From contig NZ_CP029145.1 in the NCBI RefSeq assembly GCF_003149515.1, forward strand, positions 3,286,001 to 3,350,000: a stretch of DNA of 64,000 nucleotides, read 5' to 3'. The translations under genes and the position numbers were made by a program. This stretch comes from Hymenobacter nivis. Lineage in GTDB: Bacteria > Bacteroidota > Bacteroidia > Cytophagales > Hymenobacteraceae. Positions 36,547-44,904 of this stretch are shown here, in pieces. Each line of letters starts with the position of its first letter. The stretch's first letter is position 1. The notes below the pieces were generated by a model, which did no database searches, was not told the origin of the DNA, and saw nothing but the letters and a program-made list of their open reading frames with translations.

Positions 36547-37881
36547 ATGCTGAACCGCCGCCTCCTCCGCATCAAAGTCATGCAATCCCTCTACGCCTAC
36601 CGCCAAGCCGTGGGGGCCGATTTCGGGCTGGCCCAGGACCGCATCGCGGAGGCATTTGAGCCCGACCTGAACGCCGAGGTGGCCCCCGACCGCCGCCAGC
36701 TCGAAGGCCAGCGCAAGCTGGGCGAGGCCCGCTTTCGCGAGTGGTACCGCACCCAGGAGACCCCCGAAAAATCGGACGACAAGGCCGTGGACCAGGCCCT
36801 GAACGACGCCATCCGCTACTTCCAGGAGCAGGTAAAAAAAGACGGCAAGTTTTTTGGCGGGCAGCTGCTGGCCGGTGCCGAAAGCATCCACGACCAGTAC
36901 CTGCACCTGCTGAACCTGCCCGCCTCGCTGCTGCAAGTGCTGGAGGAAGAAACCGACCGCGAAGCCCGCCGCCGCCTGGGGCCCCGCGACACCGCCCTCG
37001 ACACCACCCGCCTGGCCGGCAGCGCCGCCATCGCCAAGCTCATGGCCAACGAGCAGCTCCAGAGCCTCACCATCCGGCGCAAGCTGCAATGGCTGGGCAC
37101 CGAAGAGCTGGACGCCCTGCGCCGCGCCTGGCGCGACGAGATGAGCGCCCACCCCACGGTGCTGGCCTACCTAAAGGGCCAGCCGCTATCGGCCGCCACC
37201 CTGGCCACGGCCGACGCCGAACCCGAAGCGGAAACCACCGCCGAGGGCCCCGACGCTGAGGGCCCCGACGAAGCCGCAGCCACCCCGGCCACGGCCGAAG
37301 CGGAGGGGGCCAGCCTGGCCGCCAGCGGCGAGGAAGCCGAGTACGAGGCCGACCTGGAGTTCCTGCGCTTCTTATATAAAGAGTTTGTTTTCAAGGGCGA
37401 GGAGCTGCCGCGCCAATTGGAGATTGACGACCTGAACTGGGAGGAAAACCGGCCCATTGTGCGCAACCTGGTGCTGAAGACCCTGAAGATGCTGCCCTAC
37501 GCGGCCACCGATCAGCAGGAGCTGATGAACCTGAGCGCCAACTGGGCCGACGACCGCGAGTTTGCCGACACCTTGTTTAAGCAGACGCTGGTGGACGACG
37601 CCAAGTTTGAGGCCCTCATCGGCGGCTCGGTGCAGAACTGGGACGTGGACCGCGTGGCCCTGCTCGACAAAATTATCCTCAAGATGGCCCTGTGCGAAAT
37701 GCAGCTCTTCCGCGGCATCCCGGTGAAGGTGACCATCAACGAGTACATCGAAATCAGCAAGCTCTACAGCACGCCCAAGAGCAAGCAGTTTGTGAACGGC
37801 GTGCTCGACAAGCTGGCCCAGGACCTGGCCGCCAGCGGCGACATTCGCAAGTCGGGCCGCGGCCTGCTCGACAACCAGTAG
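36547..37881 (+). CDS. nusB: Transcription antitermination factor NusB (long Bacteroidota form)
   Basis: 444 residues starting MLNRRLLRIKVMQSLYAYRQ. NusB binds boxA RNA with NusE to prevent premature termination in rRNA operons. The canonical NusB fold is the C-terminal part (about 320-440): WADDREFADTLFKQTLVDDA, VDRVALLDKIILKMALCEMQ and VTINEYIEISKLYSTPKSKQ. The Bacteroidota form carries a long N-terminal helical extension; here it also has an acidic Ala/Glu insert (about 219-265, TADAEPEAETTAEGPDAEGP), which makes it longer than most. First gene of a run to coaE. A TACTTTTG word at 36337 could be its promoter but lies 200 nt upstream. Confidence 0.93.
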   Translation: MLNRRLLRIKVMQSLYAYRQAVGADFGLAQDRIAEAFEPDLNAEVAPDRRQLEGQRKLGEARFREWYRTQETPEKSDDKAVDQALNDAIRYFQEQVKKDGKFFGGQLLAGAESIHDQYLHLLNLPASLLQVLEEETDREARRRLGPRDTALDTTRLAGSAAIAKLMANEQLQSLTIRRKLQWLGTEELDALRRAWRDEMSAHPTVLAYLKGQPLSAATLATADAEPEAETTAEGPDAEGPDEAAATPATAEAEGASLAASGEEAEYEADLEFLRFLYKEFVFKGEELPRQLEIDDLNWEENRPIVRNLVLKTLKMLPYAATDQQELMNLSANWADDREFADTLFKQTLVDDAKFEALIGGSVQNWDVDRVALLDKIILKMALCEMQLFRGIPVKVTINEYIEISKLYSTPKSKQFVNGVLDKLAQDLAASGDIRKSGRGLLDNQ

Positions 37882-37962
37882 CGCGCGGTTGGGGGCCCCG
37901 GGGTATCTCGGCGGCCGTATATTTCGTAAAACAGCGCATTTCTCACCCTTCCTTTCCGCATC

Positions 37963-38271
37963 ATGGCTGGCAAAACCACCACCGGCATTCTGTGTTTCAC
38001 GGGCGGCGCCCTCACCGGGGCCCTCGTTGGCCTGCTCTACGCCCCCGAAAAGGGCCGCGAAACCCGCTCCTGGCTGAGCTACCAGCTCGAAAAGTCGCGC
38101 GCCATGCTGGCCGACCTTGCCGAGGGCCTCGTCACGAGCCGCGAGCTGGGGGCCTCATCGGCCAAGACCGAAGGGCAGCGCGTCATCTCCGACGCCCGCG
38201 ATAAAGCCGAGCAACTGCTCGGTGACGTGGACCAACTCATCAACCAAATCAATTCCCGCAAGGGCGCTTAA
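37963..38271 (+). CDS. YtxH-domain protein
   Basis: 102 residues. The N-terminus has one membrane segment (GILCFTGGALTGALVGLLYA) followed by the YtxH hallmark APEKGRETRSWL. The remainder is an amphipathic helix region (KSRAMLADLAEGLVTSRELG, DQLINQINSRKG). YtxH proteins are small general-stress, membrane-anchored proteins of unknown action. It lies 80 bp downstream of nusB. Confidence 0.85.
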   Translation: MAGKTTTGILCFTGGALTGALVGLLYAPEKGRETRSWLSYQLEKSRAMLADLAEGLVTSRELGASSAKTEGQRVISDARDKAEQLLGDVDQLINQINSRKGA

Positions 38272-38275
38272 TAGA

Positions 38276-38419
38276 TGCGGAAATGTGGAGATATAAAAAT
38301 GTGCTAATTAGCTAAGATGCGGCCGCTCAGCCAGCCTCCTAGGTGGCTGTTGCAGACCCGTCATAGCCCACCAACTTGAGATATTTCCACATTCTCACAT
38401 CTTCACATTAGTACATTAT
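38276..38419. repeat. Intergenic inverted repeat (ytxH to isocitrate dehydrogenase)
   Basis: The word gaaatgtggagatat near the left is complementary to atatttccacatt on the right, with further pairs (aatgtgctaattag / acattagtacatt). The unit looks like a spacer palindrome, not a gene. Confidence 0.5.
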
Positions 38420-38424
38420 ACCGA

Positions 38425-39423
38425 ATGCACCTAGTAACCCTCATTCCTGGCGACGGCATCGGGCCGGAAATCACCAAAGCCGTTACCGATATTTTTGCTG
38501 CCGCGCAGGTGCCCGTGCAATGGGAAGAGCAAAACGCCGGCCAGACCACGTTTGACCAATCGGGCGAATTGATTCCGGTGGCATTGCTTAAGTCGCTGGA
38601 GAAGAACAAGGTGGCGCTCAAGGGGCCCATCACGACGCCGGTGGGCAAGGGCTTCCGCAGCATCAACGTGACGCTGCGCCAGAAGTACGACCTCTACCAG
38701 AACGTGCGGCCCAGCAAAACCACGCCCGGCATCCACACCCGCTACGAAGGCATCGATTTGGTGCTTTTTCGGGAAAACACCGAGGGCCTGTACTCAGGCC
38801 TGGAAGTATTCGACGAGCGCCTGGGCATCGCCGACTCCTTTAACCGTATCACGGTGGAAGGCTCGCGCAAGATTTGCCACGCCGCCTTTGCCTACGCCAA
38901 TCGCCACGGCCGCAAAAAGGTGACGCTGGCCCACAAAGCCAACATCATCAAGATGGCCGGCACCATCATGATCAACGCCTGCAAGGAGGCCGCCGCCGAG
39001 TTTCCGCACATCGTGTTCGAAGATAAGATCATCGATAACATGTGCATGCAGCTGGTGAGCAAGCCTGAACAGTTCGACGTGATTGTGACGACTAACCTGT
39101 TCGGCGACTTGCTCTCCGACCTGTGCGCCGGCCTGGTGGGCGGCCTGGGCGTAGTAGCTGGGGCAAACATTGGCGACAACATGGCCATTTTCGAGGCCGT
39201 GCACGGCTCGGCCCCCGACATTGCCGGCCAAGGCAAGGCTAACCCCACGGCCCTGCTGCGCTCGGCCATCATGATGCTGCACTACCTGAGCGAACACGTA
39301 ATAGCCGACCGCATCGATAAGGCCCTGGACGACACCCTGCTGCACCAGGACCAGTGCACCGGCGACCTCGGCGGCCACGCCACCACGAGCGAGTTTACCC
39401 AGCACATCATCGACAAGCTTTAG
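38425..39423 (+). CDS. Isocitrate dehydrogenase, NAD-type (isocitrate/isopropylmalate dehydrogenase family)
   Basis: 332 residues from ATG 38425 (MHLVTLIPGDGIGPEITKAV). Decarboxylates isocitrate to 2-oxoglutarate in the TCA cycle. Substrate-binding arginines sit in LYQNVRPSKTTPG and LFRENTEGLYSG; catalytic Tyr/Lys lie around GSRKICHAAFAYA and VTLAHKANIIKM; metal Asp in NLFGDLLSDLCAGLVGGLG. The adenosine-binding segment EAVHGSAPDIAGQGKANP, with Asp and Ile rather than the Lys/Tyr of NADP enzymes, fits NAD preference. Isopropylmalate dehydrogenase is less likely given the SxN phosphorylation-loop-like GKGFRSINVTLRQ. Confidence 0.88.
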   Translation: MHLVTLIPGDGIGPEITKAVTDIFAAAQVPVQWEEQNAGQTTFDQSGELIPVALLKSLEKNKVALKGPITTPVGKGFRSINVTLRQKYDLYQNVRPSKTTPGIHTRYEGIDLVLFRENTEGLYSGLEVFDERLGIADSFNRITVEGSRKICHAAFAYANRHGRKKVTLAHKANIIKMAGTIMINACKEAAAEFPHIVFEDKIIDNMCMQLVSKPEQFDVIVTTNLFGDLLSDLCAGLVGGLGVVAGANIGDNMAIFEAVHGSAPDIAGQGKANPTALLRSAIMMLHYLSEHVIADRIDKALDDTLLHQDQCTGDLGGHATTSEFTQHIIDKL

Positions 39424-39429
39424 GACTTT

Positions 39430-39526
39430 TAGTTGTCAGTTATTCGTTGTCAGTTATCAGTATATCAATATTCTAACAACTGACAACGAATAACTGATAA
39501 CCAACAACCGACAACTAACAACTACA
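39430..39526. repeat. Intergenic inverted repeat made of GTTGTCAGTTAT words
   Basis: Left arm ttgtcagttattcgttgtca with gttatcag; right arm caactgacaacgaataactgataac. The arms pair over about 27 bp. It lies between isocitrate dehydrogenase and the DUF1573 gene. Confidence 0.65.
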
Positions 39527-40036
39527 ATGAAACTTACCTCCCTTCTGGCCGGGGCCCTGTTGCTGGCCGCCTGCAACCGCGACAAAGGTGCCGACGTGGG
39601 CTCCCAGGGCATGAACGCTGCCGCCAACCAGGCCGCCGACGCCACTGCCAACCCCACCGTGGACAACCCCAACGTGGTGGGCGAAAGCGAAACCCCAAAC
39701 CCCAACGCCCCGGTGATGGCCTTTGCCGAGCAGGAGTTTGATTTCAAGGACATTGCGGCCGACAGCAAGGTGAAGCACACCTTCGAGTTCACCAACACCG
39801 GCAAGTCGCCGTTGCTTATTGCCGACGCCACTGCCTCCTGCGGCTGCACCACCCCCAACTGGACCAAGCAGCCCATCGCCCCCGGGGCCAAGGGCACGCT
39901 GGAAGTACAATTCGACAGCCGCGGCAAGCAGGGCCTCATCAGCAAGCAGGTAAACGTGCGGGCCAACACTCAGCCCAGTATCACCACCATCACCATCAAA
40001 GGCAACGTGCTGACCGGCGCCACCGCCGCCAAATAA
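39527..40036 (+). CDS. DUF1573 lipoprotein
   Basis: 169 residues with a lipoprotein signal (MKLTSLLAGALLLAAC; lipidated Cys 16). After a 45-residue linker rich in Asn/Ala comes a DUF1573 Ig-like domain (FAEQEFDFKDIAADSKVKHT, FEFTNTGKSPLLIADATASC and CGCTTPNWTKQPIAPGAKGT). This domain is common in Bacteroidota envelope proteins and is thought to be structural. The gene lies 22 bp upstream of yajC and very likely shares its transcript. Confidence 0.9.
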   Translation: MKLTSLLAGALLLAACNRDKGADVGSQGMNAAANQAADATANPTVDNPNVVGESETPNPNAPVMAFAEQEFDFKDIAADSKVKHTFEFTNTGKSPLLIADATASCGCTTPNWTKQPIAPGAKGTLEVQFDSRGKQGLISKQVNVRANTQPSITTITIKGNVLTGATAAK

Positions 40037-40058
40037 CCTCGCCTTTTAGACCCGTTTT

Positions 40059-40373
40059 ATGACGTTCCTGACCCTGTTGCTACAAGCCGCCCCGGCCGAC
40101 TACACCCAATTTTTGTTTCCGGTTGCCATTGCGGCAGTGGTGTATTTCTTCATGATCCGGCCCCAGCAAAAGCGCTCGGCCGACACCAAGAAGTTCCGGC
40201 AGGCCCTGGCCAAGGGTGCGCGCGTGGTCACCATCGGCGGCCTGCACGGGCTGGTGATTGAGCTGACCGAAGAGACGGTAGTGGTGGAAGTAGACCGCGG
40301 CGTGAAGCTGCGCTTCGACCGCTCGGCCATTGCCCGCGAAGTGGGCACCAAGGCGGCCGACGCCGCCCTATAA
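40059..40373 (+). CDS. yajC: Preprotein translocase accessory subunit YajC
   Basis: 104 residues. One N-terminal helix (YTQFLFPVAIAAVVYFFMIR) then the signature PQQKRSADTKKFRQALAKGA and RVVTIGGLHGLVIELTEETV. YajC associates with SecDF-SecYEG. secDF is not next to it. Its stop is 3 bp before the GTG of the YbbR-like gene, so the two are translationally coupled. Confidence 0.95.
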   Translation: MTFLTLLLQAAPADYTQFLFPVAIAAVVYFFMIRPQQKRSADTKKFRQALAKGARVVTIGGLHGLVIELTEETVVVEVDRGVKLRFDRSAIAREVGTKAADAAL

Positions 40374-40376
40374 GCC

Positions 40377-41087
40377 GTGCCGGGGCCCTGGGCGCGGGCC
40401 GGCCGGCTGGGCCGGTGGCTGGTGCATCCGTTCATCAGCCAAGAGCCCGTGTTTTACCGGGCCGCAGCCGTGTGCCTGTTGGCCGCGGTCCTGTTTTGGC
40501 AGATGAACGCGCTGAACAAAACCTACAGCACCCGCCTCAGCTGCCCGCTGGCGTGGCACTACGACACGGCCCGCTACGTGTCGCTCCGGCCCCTACCGGC
40601 CGCCGTGCCCGTGGTCGTCACGGGCCAGGGCTGGCGCCTGCTGCGGGCCAACCTCGGTATGGGCCTGCACCCGGCCGAGCTGTACCCCGTACCTCGCCCC
40701 GGCACCCGCTACCTGTCGGCCAGCACTTGGCAGCATAGCCTCCAAAGGGCACTGGAAGGCTTGCAGGTGGACGAATGGGCCAGCGATACCCTGCGCCTGA
40801 CCTTCGACCACTACGCCACGCGCCGGCTCCCGCTGGTGCTGGCTGCCCCCGACTCGGGCCGTGCCCCGGACTACACAGCGCACTTCGAGCCCACCAGCCT
40901 CACGTTTCGAGGCCCCGCCAGCGTGGTGGCGCACCTGCCCAACCCCTACCCAGTGGCCGTGCCCGCCGGCACGGGCCCTGGCATAGCGCGGCTACCGGTG
41001 TGGGCCCCCGCACTGGTGCATCCCGCCGCCGCCCAGGTGCGCGCTGAGCTACGGCCCCAGCAACCCAGCCAGCGCAGCAGCTATTAG
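40377..41087 (+). CDS. YbbR-like (CdaR-type) membrane-anchored protein
   Basis: 236 residues from GTG 40377. One N-terminal helix (FYRAAAVCLLAAVLFWQMNA) is followed by an extracytoplasmic part with two weak YbbR-like repeats (LSCPLAWHYDTARYVSLRPL, VPVVVTGQGWRLLRANLGMG, TAHFEPTSLTFRGPASVVAH). YbbR proteins regulate diadenylate cyclase in Firmicutes; no cyclase gene is nearby, so this role is not implied. Gene order DUF1573-yajC-ybbR-coaE is a typical Bacteroidota cluster as I recall. Assignment is by position plus weak similarity. Confidence 0.75.
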   Translation: MPGPWARAGRLGRWLVHPFISQEPVFYRAAAVCLLAAVLFWQMNALNKTYSTRLSCPLAWHYDTARYVSLRPLPAAVPVVVTGQGWRLLRANLGMGLHPAELYPVPRPGTRYLSASTWQHSLQRALEGLQVDEWASDTLRLTFDHYATRRLPLVLAAPDSGRAPDYTAHFEPTSLTFRGPASVVAHLPNPYPVAVPAGTGPGIARLPVWAPALVHPAAAQVRAELRPQQPSQRSSY

Positions 41088-41089
41088 GT

Positions 41090-41226
41090 TGTTAGCCCTT
41101 CGCTGGCAGTTATTAGTGGGCCCATAAACCACTGACTAATAACTAAGTAGCAAGACAAAAGCAGTAAGAACCATGCTAAATATTGATTTTCAAGGATTTA
41201 TGGCCTTACTACTTGCTACTTAATTC
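41090..41226. repeat. Intergenic nested inverted repeats upstream of coaE
   Basis: Two palindromes: gcagttattagtgg / ccactgactaataact, and taagtagcaag..agcagtaag / cttactacttgctactta. No gene is seen in this 210-bp gap. Confidence 0.55.
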
Positions 41227-41300
41227 TGACTACTCACTTAACAAGGGGCAAACGACAACCCCTTTATTTTTACACAGCTACTTAACCCCTCGCATCGCAC

Positions 41301-41915
41301 ATGTTACGCATCGGCATCACCGGCGGCATTGGGTCAGGCAAAAGCGTGGTGAGCCGCGTGTTTAGCCTGCTGGGCATCCCGTTATACGATTCCGATCAGC
41401 GCGCCCGCTGGGTGATGGAGCACGATGCACTGCTACGCGAGCAGCTACTAAGCACCTTTGGGCCCGACACTTACACCGCCGCTGGGCAGCTCAACCGCCC
41501 CGCCCTGGCCCGCACCGTGTTTGCCGACCCTACGCAGCTAGCGCAGCTCAACGCGCTGGTACACCCGCGGGTGGGCGAGGATTTTGCCCGCTGGGCCGCC
41601 GTGCAGCAGGCCACCGGGGCCCCCTACATCCTTAAGGAAGCGGCGTTGCTTTTCGAGTCGGGGGCCTATAAAACCCTCGGCCGCATCATTACCGTGGCCG
41701 CGCCGCTGGCCGTGCGCAAGACCCGCGTGCTGCGCCGCGACCCGCACCGCACCGCTGCCGACGTGCAGGCCATCATCGGCAAGCAGCTGGGCGAAGATGA
41801 GCGCCAGCAGCGCGCCGATTACGTGGTGCACAACGACGACGTGCAGCTGGTGCTGCCCCAGGTGCTGGCCCTCGATACGCAGCTGCGGGCCCTGGGGGCT
41901 CCGGCCACCAAATAG
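41301..41915 (+). CDS. coaE: Dephospho-CoA kinase
   Basis: 204 residues. Last step of coenzyme A synthesis, phosphorylating the ribose 3'-OH of dephospho-CoA. P-loop GITGGIGSGKSVVSRVFSLL; CoA-binding YDSDQRARWVM; LNALVHPRVGEDFARWA; lid region RVLRRDPHRTAADVQAIIGK; C-terminal DYVVHNDDVQLVLPQV. Normal family length. It closes the nusB-to-coaE run. Confidence 0.96.
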   Translation: MLRIGITGGIGSGKSVVSRVFSLLGIPLYDSDQRARWVMEHDALLREQLLSTFGPDTYTAAGQLNRPALARTVFADPTQLAQLNALVHPRVGEDFARWAAVQQATGAPYILKEAALLFESGAYKTLGRIITVAAPLAVRKTRVLRRDPHRTAADVQAIIGKQLGEDERQQRADYVVHNDDVQLVLPQVLALDTQLRALGAPATK

Positions 41916-41966
41916 CCGGGGCCCCCAGCCACTGCTTTAGAAGTTGTTTGAATCAAAACGCTGCAG

Positions 41967-42040
41967 AGACGCATCCTTGCGTCTCAGAATTGAACGATGT
42001 TCGGACAGGTCGTTCAATTCTAAGACGCAAGGATGCGTCT
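41967..42040. repeat. Large hairpin downstream of coaE
   Basis: Arms AGACGCATCCTTGCGTCT plus AGAATTGAACGA, and their complements, enclose about 12 nt. Each arm is itself a small palindrome (AGACGCA..TGCGTCT), so a cruciform is possible. It separates the convergent coaE and GNAT genes and may terminate both. Confidence 0.75.
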
Positions 42041-42083
42041 TTACATCCGTTCTCAGGAGCTAAAAATTAAGTCAAATAGCTTA

Positions 42084-43265
42084 TTAGCGGATGATTGGGC
42101 TGCGCTCAAAGGGCCGGTCACGGTCGAAAAGGAAGCGGTAGGTGGCGTGGGTTTTGCGGACTTTGGCCCCGATAGAGCGCGTGGTCACCAGCATCCGCGG
42201 GTTGAAGTCGCCAATCCAGTTCATTTCAATGTCGGTGTAGCCACCTGATATGAAGCGCTTTTGCGCGTCCAGAATCAGTGCCGAGTCGAGGCCTGTGCCC
42301 TGGTGGGCCGGCACCACGCCGTAGATGATGCCGAGCATCTTCTTGTCGCGGCGGCGTCCGTAGCGCCACTGCTGCCACAGGAAGCGCACCTTGCCCAGCA
42401 AGTCGAGCCGGCGGCCCACGTGCTTGAAAATCTGGTTCAGCTCGGGCAGGCTGAGGAAGAAGGCCACCGGCTCGTCGTCGCAGTACGCGAAGGCCAGCAG
42501 GCGCTCGTCGAGCACCGGCTTCATTTCGCGCACCAAGGCGCGGGCCTGGTCGAGGTTCATAGGCTTCACGCCCGCGTGGCGGCCCCAGGCCAGGTTGTAC
42601 ACGTGGTGGAAGTCCTGGGCCAGCTTCTCGGGGTTGGCCTTACGGCCGTAGTCGAAGCGGTAGCGCGGGTCGGCCTCGAACTTGGCCAGGCGCTGGGCAA
42701 AGCTGGGGTGCAGCTCGGTGAGCACCGGCCGGGCGCAGGTGTACTGCCTGAAGTAAACCTGAAAACCGTAGTCCTCAAACAGTTGCTGGTAGTACGGCGG
42801 GTGCCAGAACATGCCGTAGTTGGGCTCCCACTCAAACCCGTCAATTAGCGCGCCCCAAAACCGGTCCCGCTCGCCGAAGTTGATGGGGCCGTCCATGGCC
42901 TGCATGCCGCGGGCCGCCAGCCAGGCACGGCCGGTGTCGAAGAGGTGGCGGGCCGCCACGGGGTCGTTGGGGGCCTCAAAAAAGCCTAGGCCGCCGGTGG
43001 GCAGGTCGGGGTTTTTTACATCCACGGCCTCGCGGTTGAGGAAGGCGGCCACGCGGCCCACAGCGATGCCCTCGGCGTCGAGCAGCACCCAGCGGATGGC
43101 TTCGCCAGTGGCTAGGTTCGGGTTTTTGCGGGGGTCGAACACGACCTCAATTTCGTTGTCGAGCGGGCCGATGTACTGCGGATGGTGGCCGTGCAGGCGC
43201 TGCGGCACCGCCAGAAACTGCCGGTGCCGGGCCAGCGAATCAACTTCGTGCAGGGTGTAGCTCAT
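42084..43265 (-). CDS. GNAT-fold N-acetyltransferase-like protein
   Basis: 393 residues. It matches a Bacteroidota family annotated as GNAT acetyltransferases of unknown substrate. N-terminal segment PQRLHGHHPQYIGPLDNEIE and RWVLLDAEGIAVGRVAAFLN; GPINFGERDRFWGALIDGFE; C-terminal GNAT-like core FAYCDDEPVAFFLSLPELNQ, IIYGVVPAHQGTGLDSALIL (acetyl-CoA-binding pattern with the Q/R-x-x-G-x-G/A as HQGTGLDS) and YTDIEMNWIGDFNPRML. No signal peptide. Alone on its strand. Confidence 0.8.
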   Translation of the reverse strand: MSYTLHEVDSLARHRQFLAVPQRLHGHHPQYIGPLDNEIEVVFDPRKNPNLATGEAIRWVLLDAEGIAVGRVAAFLNREAVDVKNPDLPTGGLGFFEAPNDPVAARHLFDTGRAWLAARGMQAMDGPINFGERDRFWGALIDGFEWEPNYGMFWHPPYYQQLFEDYGFQVYFRQYTCARPVLTELHPSFAQRLAKFEADPRYRFDYGRKANPEKLAQDFHHVYNLAWGRHAGVKPMNLDQARALVREMKPVLDERLLAFAYCDDEPVAFFLSLPELNQIFKHVGRRLDLLGKVRFLWQQWRYGRRRDKKMLGIIYGVVPAHQGTGLDSALILDAQKRFISGGYTDIEMNWIGDFNPRMLVTTRSIGAKVRKTHATYRFLFDRDRPFERSPIIR

Positions 43266-43326
43266 TGGGGCAAAATTAACGCTTTGGGGGGCCGAAACGG
43301 ACAGTGCCGCCCGGGGGATCCAAGCA

Positions 43327-43361
43327 AAACGCCCACTCGGCCGGGGGCCAAGTGGGCGTTT
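43327..43361 (-). terminator. Terminator of the tRNA-Val pair
   Basis: AAACGCCCACT / AGTGGGCGTTT arms around a GC-rich loop, just after tRNA-Val(CAC) on the minus strand, followed by TGCTT. Confidence 0.75.
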
Positions 43362-43371
43362 CAGAAACTGG

Positions 43372-43446
43372 TGGGAAGTAAAGGATTCGAACCTTCGACC
43401 TCTGGCGTGTGAAGCAAGCGCTCTAAACCAACTGAGCTAACCTCCC
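43372..43446 (-). tRNA. tRNA-Val (anticodon CAC)
   Basis: A 75-nt cloverleaf: acceptor GGGAGGT / ACTTCCC, D-arm AGCTCAGTTGGTTTAGAGC, anticodon arm CTTGCTTCACACGCCAG with loop TTCACAC (one U-C mismatch in the stem), T-arm AAGGTTCGAATCCTT. CCA not encoded. Confidence 0.88.
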
Positions 43447-43554
43447 GAAAAACACAAGCCCGTTAATGACCTATGGTAAGCTTGTGGGCCCCAACGTGGG
43501 CACCGGAATCAAAACAGCCACCTAGTTAATAGGCTAAGTAACTGTCAATCAAAG

Positions 43555-43629
43555 TGAGAGATACTGGGTTCGAACCAGTGACCCTCTGCTTGTAAGGCAG
43601 ATGCTCTGAACCAGCTGAGCTAATCTCCC
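43555..43629 (-). tRNA. tRNA-Val (anticodon TAC)
   Basis: A 75-nt cloverleaf: acceptor GGGAGAT / ATCTCTC with one G-T pair, D-arm AGCTCAGCTGGTTCAGAGC, anticodon arm TCTGCCTTACAAGCAGA (loop CTTACAA), T-arm CTGGTTCGAACCCAG. It precedes tRNA-Val(CAC) on the same strand. Confidence 0.93.
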
Positions 43630-43652
43630 GGGGATATTTTTGTTTGGGAATG

Positions 43653-43660
43653 CAAAGATG
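43653..43660 (-). promoter_or_regulatory. Candidate promoter of the tRNA-Val pair (CATCTTTG)
   Basis: CATCTTTG followed by CATTCCC, nearly the same context (TTTGCACTCCC) as the three rRNA promoters, 23 nt before the tRNA-Val(TAC) 5' end. The first base deviates from TAnnTTTG. Confidence 0.45.
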
Positions 43661-43873
43661 GGGGATTTTATTTGCCCAGCCCAAACCACTGGGCCCCCAG
43701 AGCCCTGTTTCAGGACCAAAAGGCGAAAAATGTAAGTCAACCAATTTATTTTCAGTCAGATAAATTTCGCACTTTTTTGACCAGCCATACGCGGCGCGGG
43801 GCCCCAAAACGTAATTTGCACGCTTGCGTTGAAGTACCTGGCAATTTTGCTCACCCTATTCTTTTCACTACCC

Positions 43874-44737
43874 ATGGACACGCAGCTCTTAAAGAACTAT
43901 TCGGAAGCCGAGAAAACGGCCTATTTGAGCGCCATTGCCAGCCTGGCCACGGCCGACCGGCAGGCATCGGGCCACGAAACCGAATTTTTGCAGGCCCTGG
44001 CCCAGCAAGTGGGCCTGTCGGGCGGTGCGGCGCAACAAGTGCTGGCCGCTGCCCAAGACTCGAACAACCAGACCATTCGGCAAAATCTGGACGTGCTGAA
44101 AAACAGTGATTTGCGCTTCTCGCTCATCACCGACCTCATCAGCTTTGCCCGCGCCGACGGGGCCTATTCCAACGACGAAGAGGCCATGGTGGGCAAGATG
44201 GCGGAGTACCTGGGCATCAACACCGACCAGAAGCAGACCCTGGAAACGGTGGTGGACCAGGCCGCCAACGTACCCCACGACCCGCAAGACCCGGCCAAAG
44301 AAGGCTTTTTTGACCGCATTGGCGACAAGCTGTCCGGCGTGGGCATTCCCAAAGGGGCCCTGATAGCAGGCCTTCTCGGCGTGGTGGCCCCGATGGTGCT
44401 CTCGCGCATGGGCGGCGGCAATAACAACAACCAAAACCAGTCGGCGGGCGGTGGCTTACTGGGTGGCAGCATGGGCGGCCTGCTCGGCGGAGCGGCCCAG
44501 GGCGGCATGGGTGGCATGCTCGGCGGCTTGCTGGGCGGCGTAATGGGCGGCGGCCAGGGCAGTAGCCAGGGCTCGGCCATCGGCGGCGGCGGGCTGGGCT
44601 CGATGATGTCCGTTTTGGGCGGGCTGGGCGGCCAGCCCAACTCGCAGCCGGCCAGCGCGGGCGGCAGCGGCCTCGGCGGCCTGCTCAGCGGCGGCATGGG
44701 TGGCTTGCTCAGCGGTATTTTCGGCGGCAACCGCTAG
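43874..44737 (+). CDS. TerB-like protein with long Gly-rich tail
   Basis: 287 residues from ATG 43874 (MDTQLLKNYSEAEKTAYLSA). Residues 1-140 resemble the helical TerB/TerB-like fold (IASLATADRQASGHETEFLQ, LITDLISFARADGAYSNDEE with acidic metal-binding residues, MAEYLGINTDQKQTLETVV). Residues about 165-287 are Gly/Met/Leu/Ser-rich repeats such as GGLLGGSMGGLLGGA and GGMGGMLGGLLGG, likely disordered or membrane-associated. An upstream TTG at 43829 would add a hydrophobic leader (KYLAILLTLFFSLP); if real, it would make this an exported protein. I prefer the ATG because TerB domains are cytoplasmic, but the leader deserves a check. Confidence 0.75.
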   Translation: MDTQLLKNYSEAEKTAYLSAIASLATADRQASGHETEFLQALAQQVGLSGGAAQQVLAAAQDSNNQTIRQNLDVLKNSDLRFSLITDLISFARADGAYSNDEEAMVGKMAEYLGINTDQKQTLETVVDQAANVPHDPQDPAKEGFFDRIGDKLSGVGIPKGALIAGLLGVVAPMVLSRMGGGNNNNQNQSAGGGLLGGSMGGLLGGAAQGGMGGMLGGLLGGVMGGGQGSSQGSAIGGGGLGSMMSVLGGLGGQPNSQPASAGGSGLGGLLSGGMGGLLSGIFGGNR

Positions 44738-44791
44738 GGTTCGGCGGCAACAATCAGGGCCCCGCAACGGGCCCATGCCACAATGTTCTTT

Positions 44792-44876
44792 GTGATGAAT
44801 TAAGCATTAAAAATGATGGATTAAAAATTTGCCAGCCTCATTTTTAATTCATCATTTTTAATGCTTAATTCATCAC
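44792..44876. repeat. Long AT-rich perfect hairpin (terminator-like)
   Basis: Arms of about 37 bp, gtgatgaattaagcattaaa and on through aatgatg with near-perfect complement, between the convergent TerB-like and MscS genes. The loop contains gccagcctc. It may be a bidirectional terminator or a small palindromic repeat. Confidence 0.75.
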
Positions 44877-44904
44877 ATACCCTTCACTACCAGCCCATGG
44901 GGCC

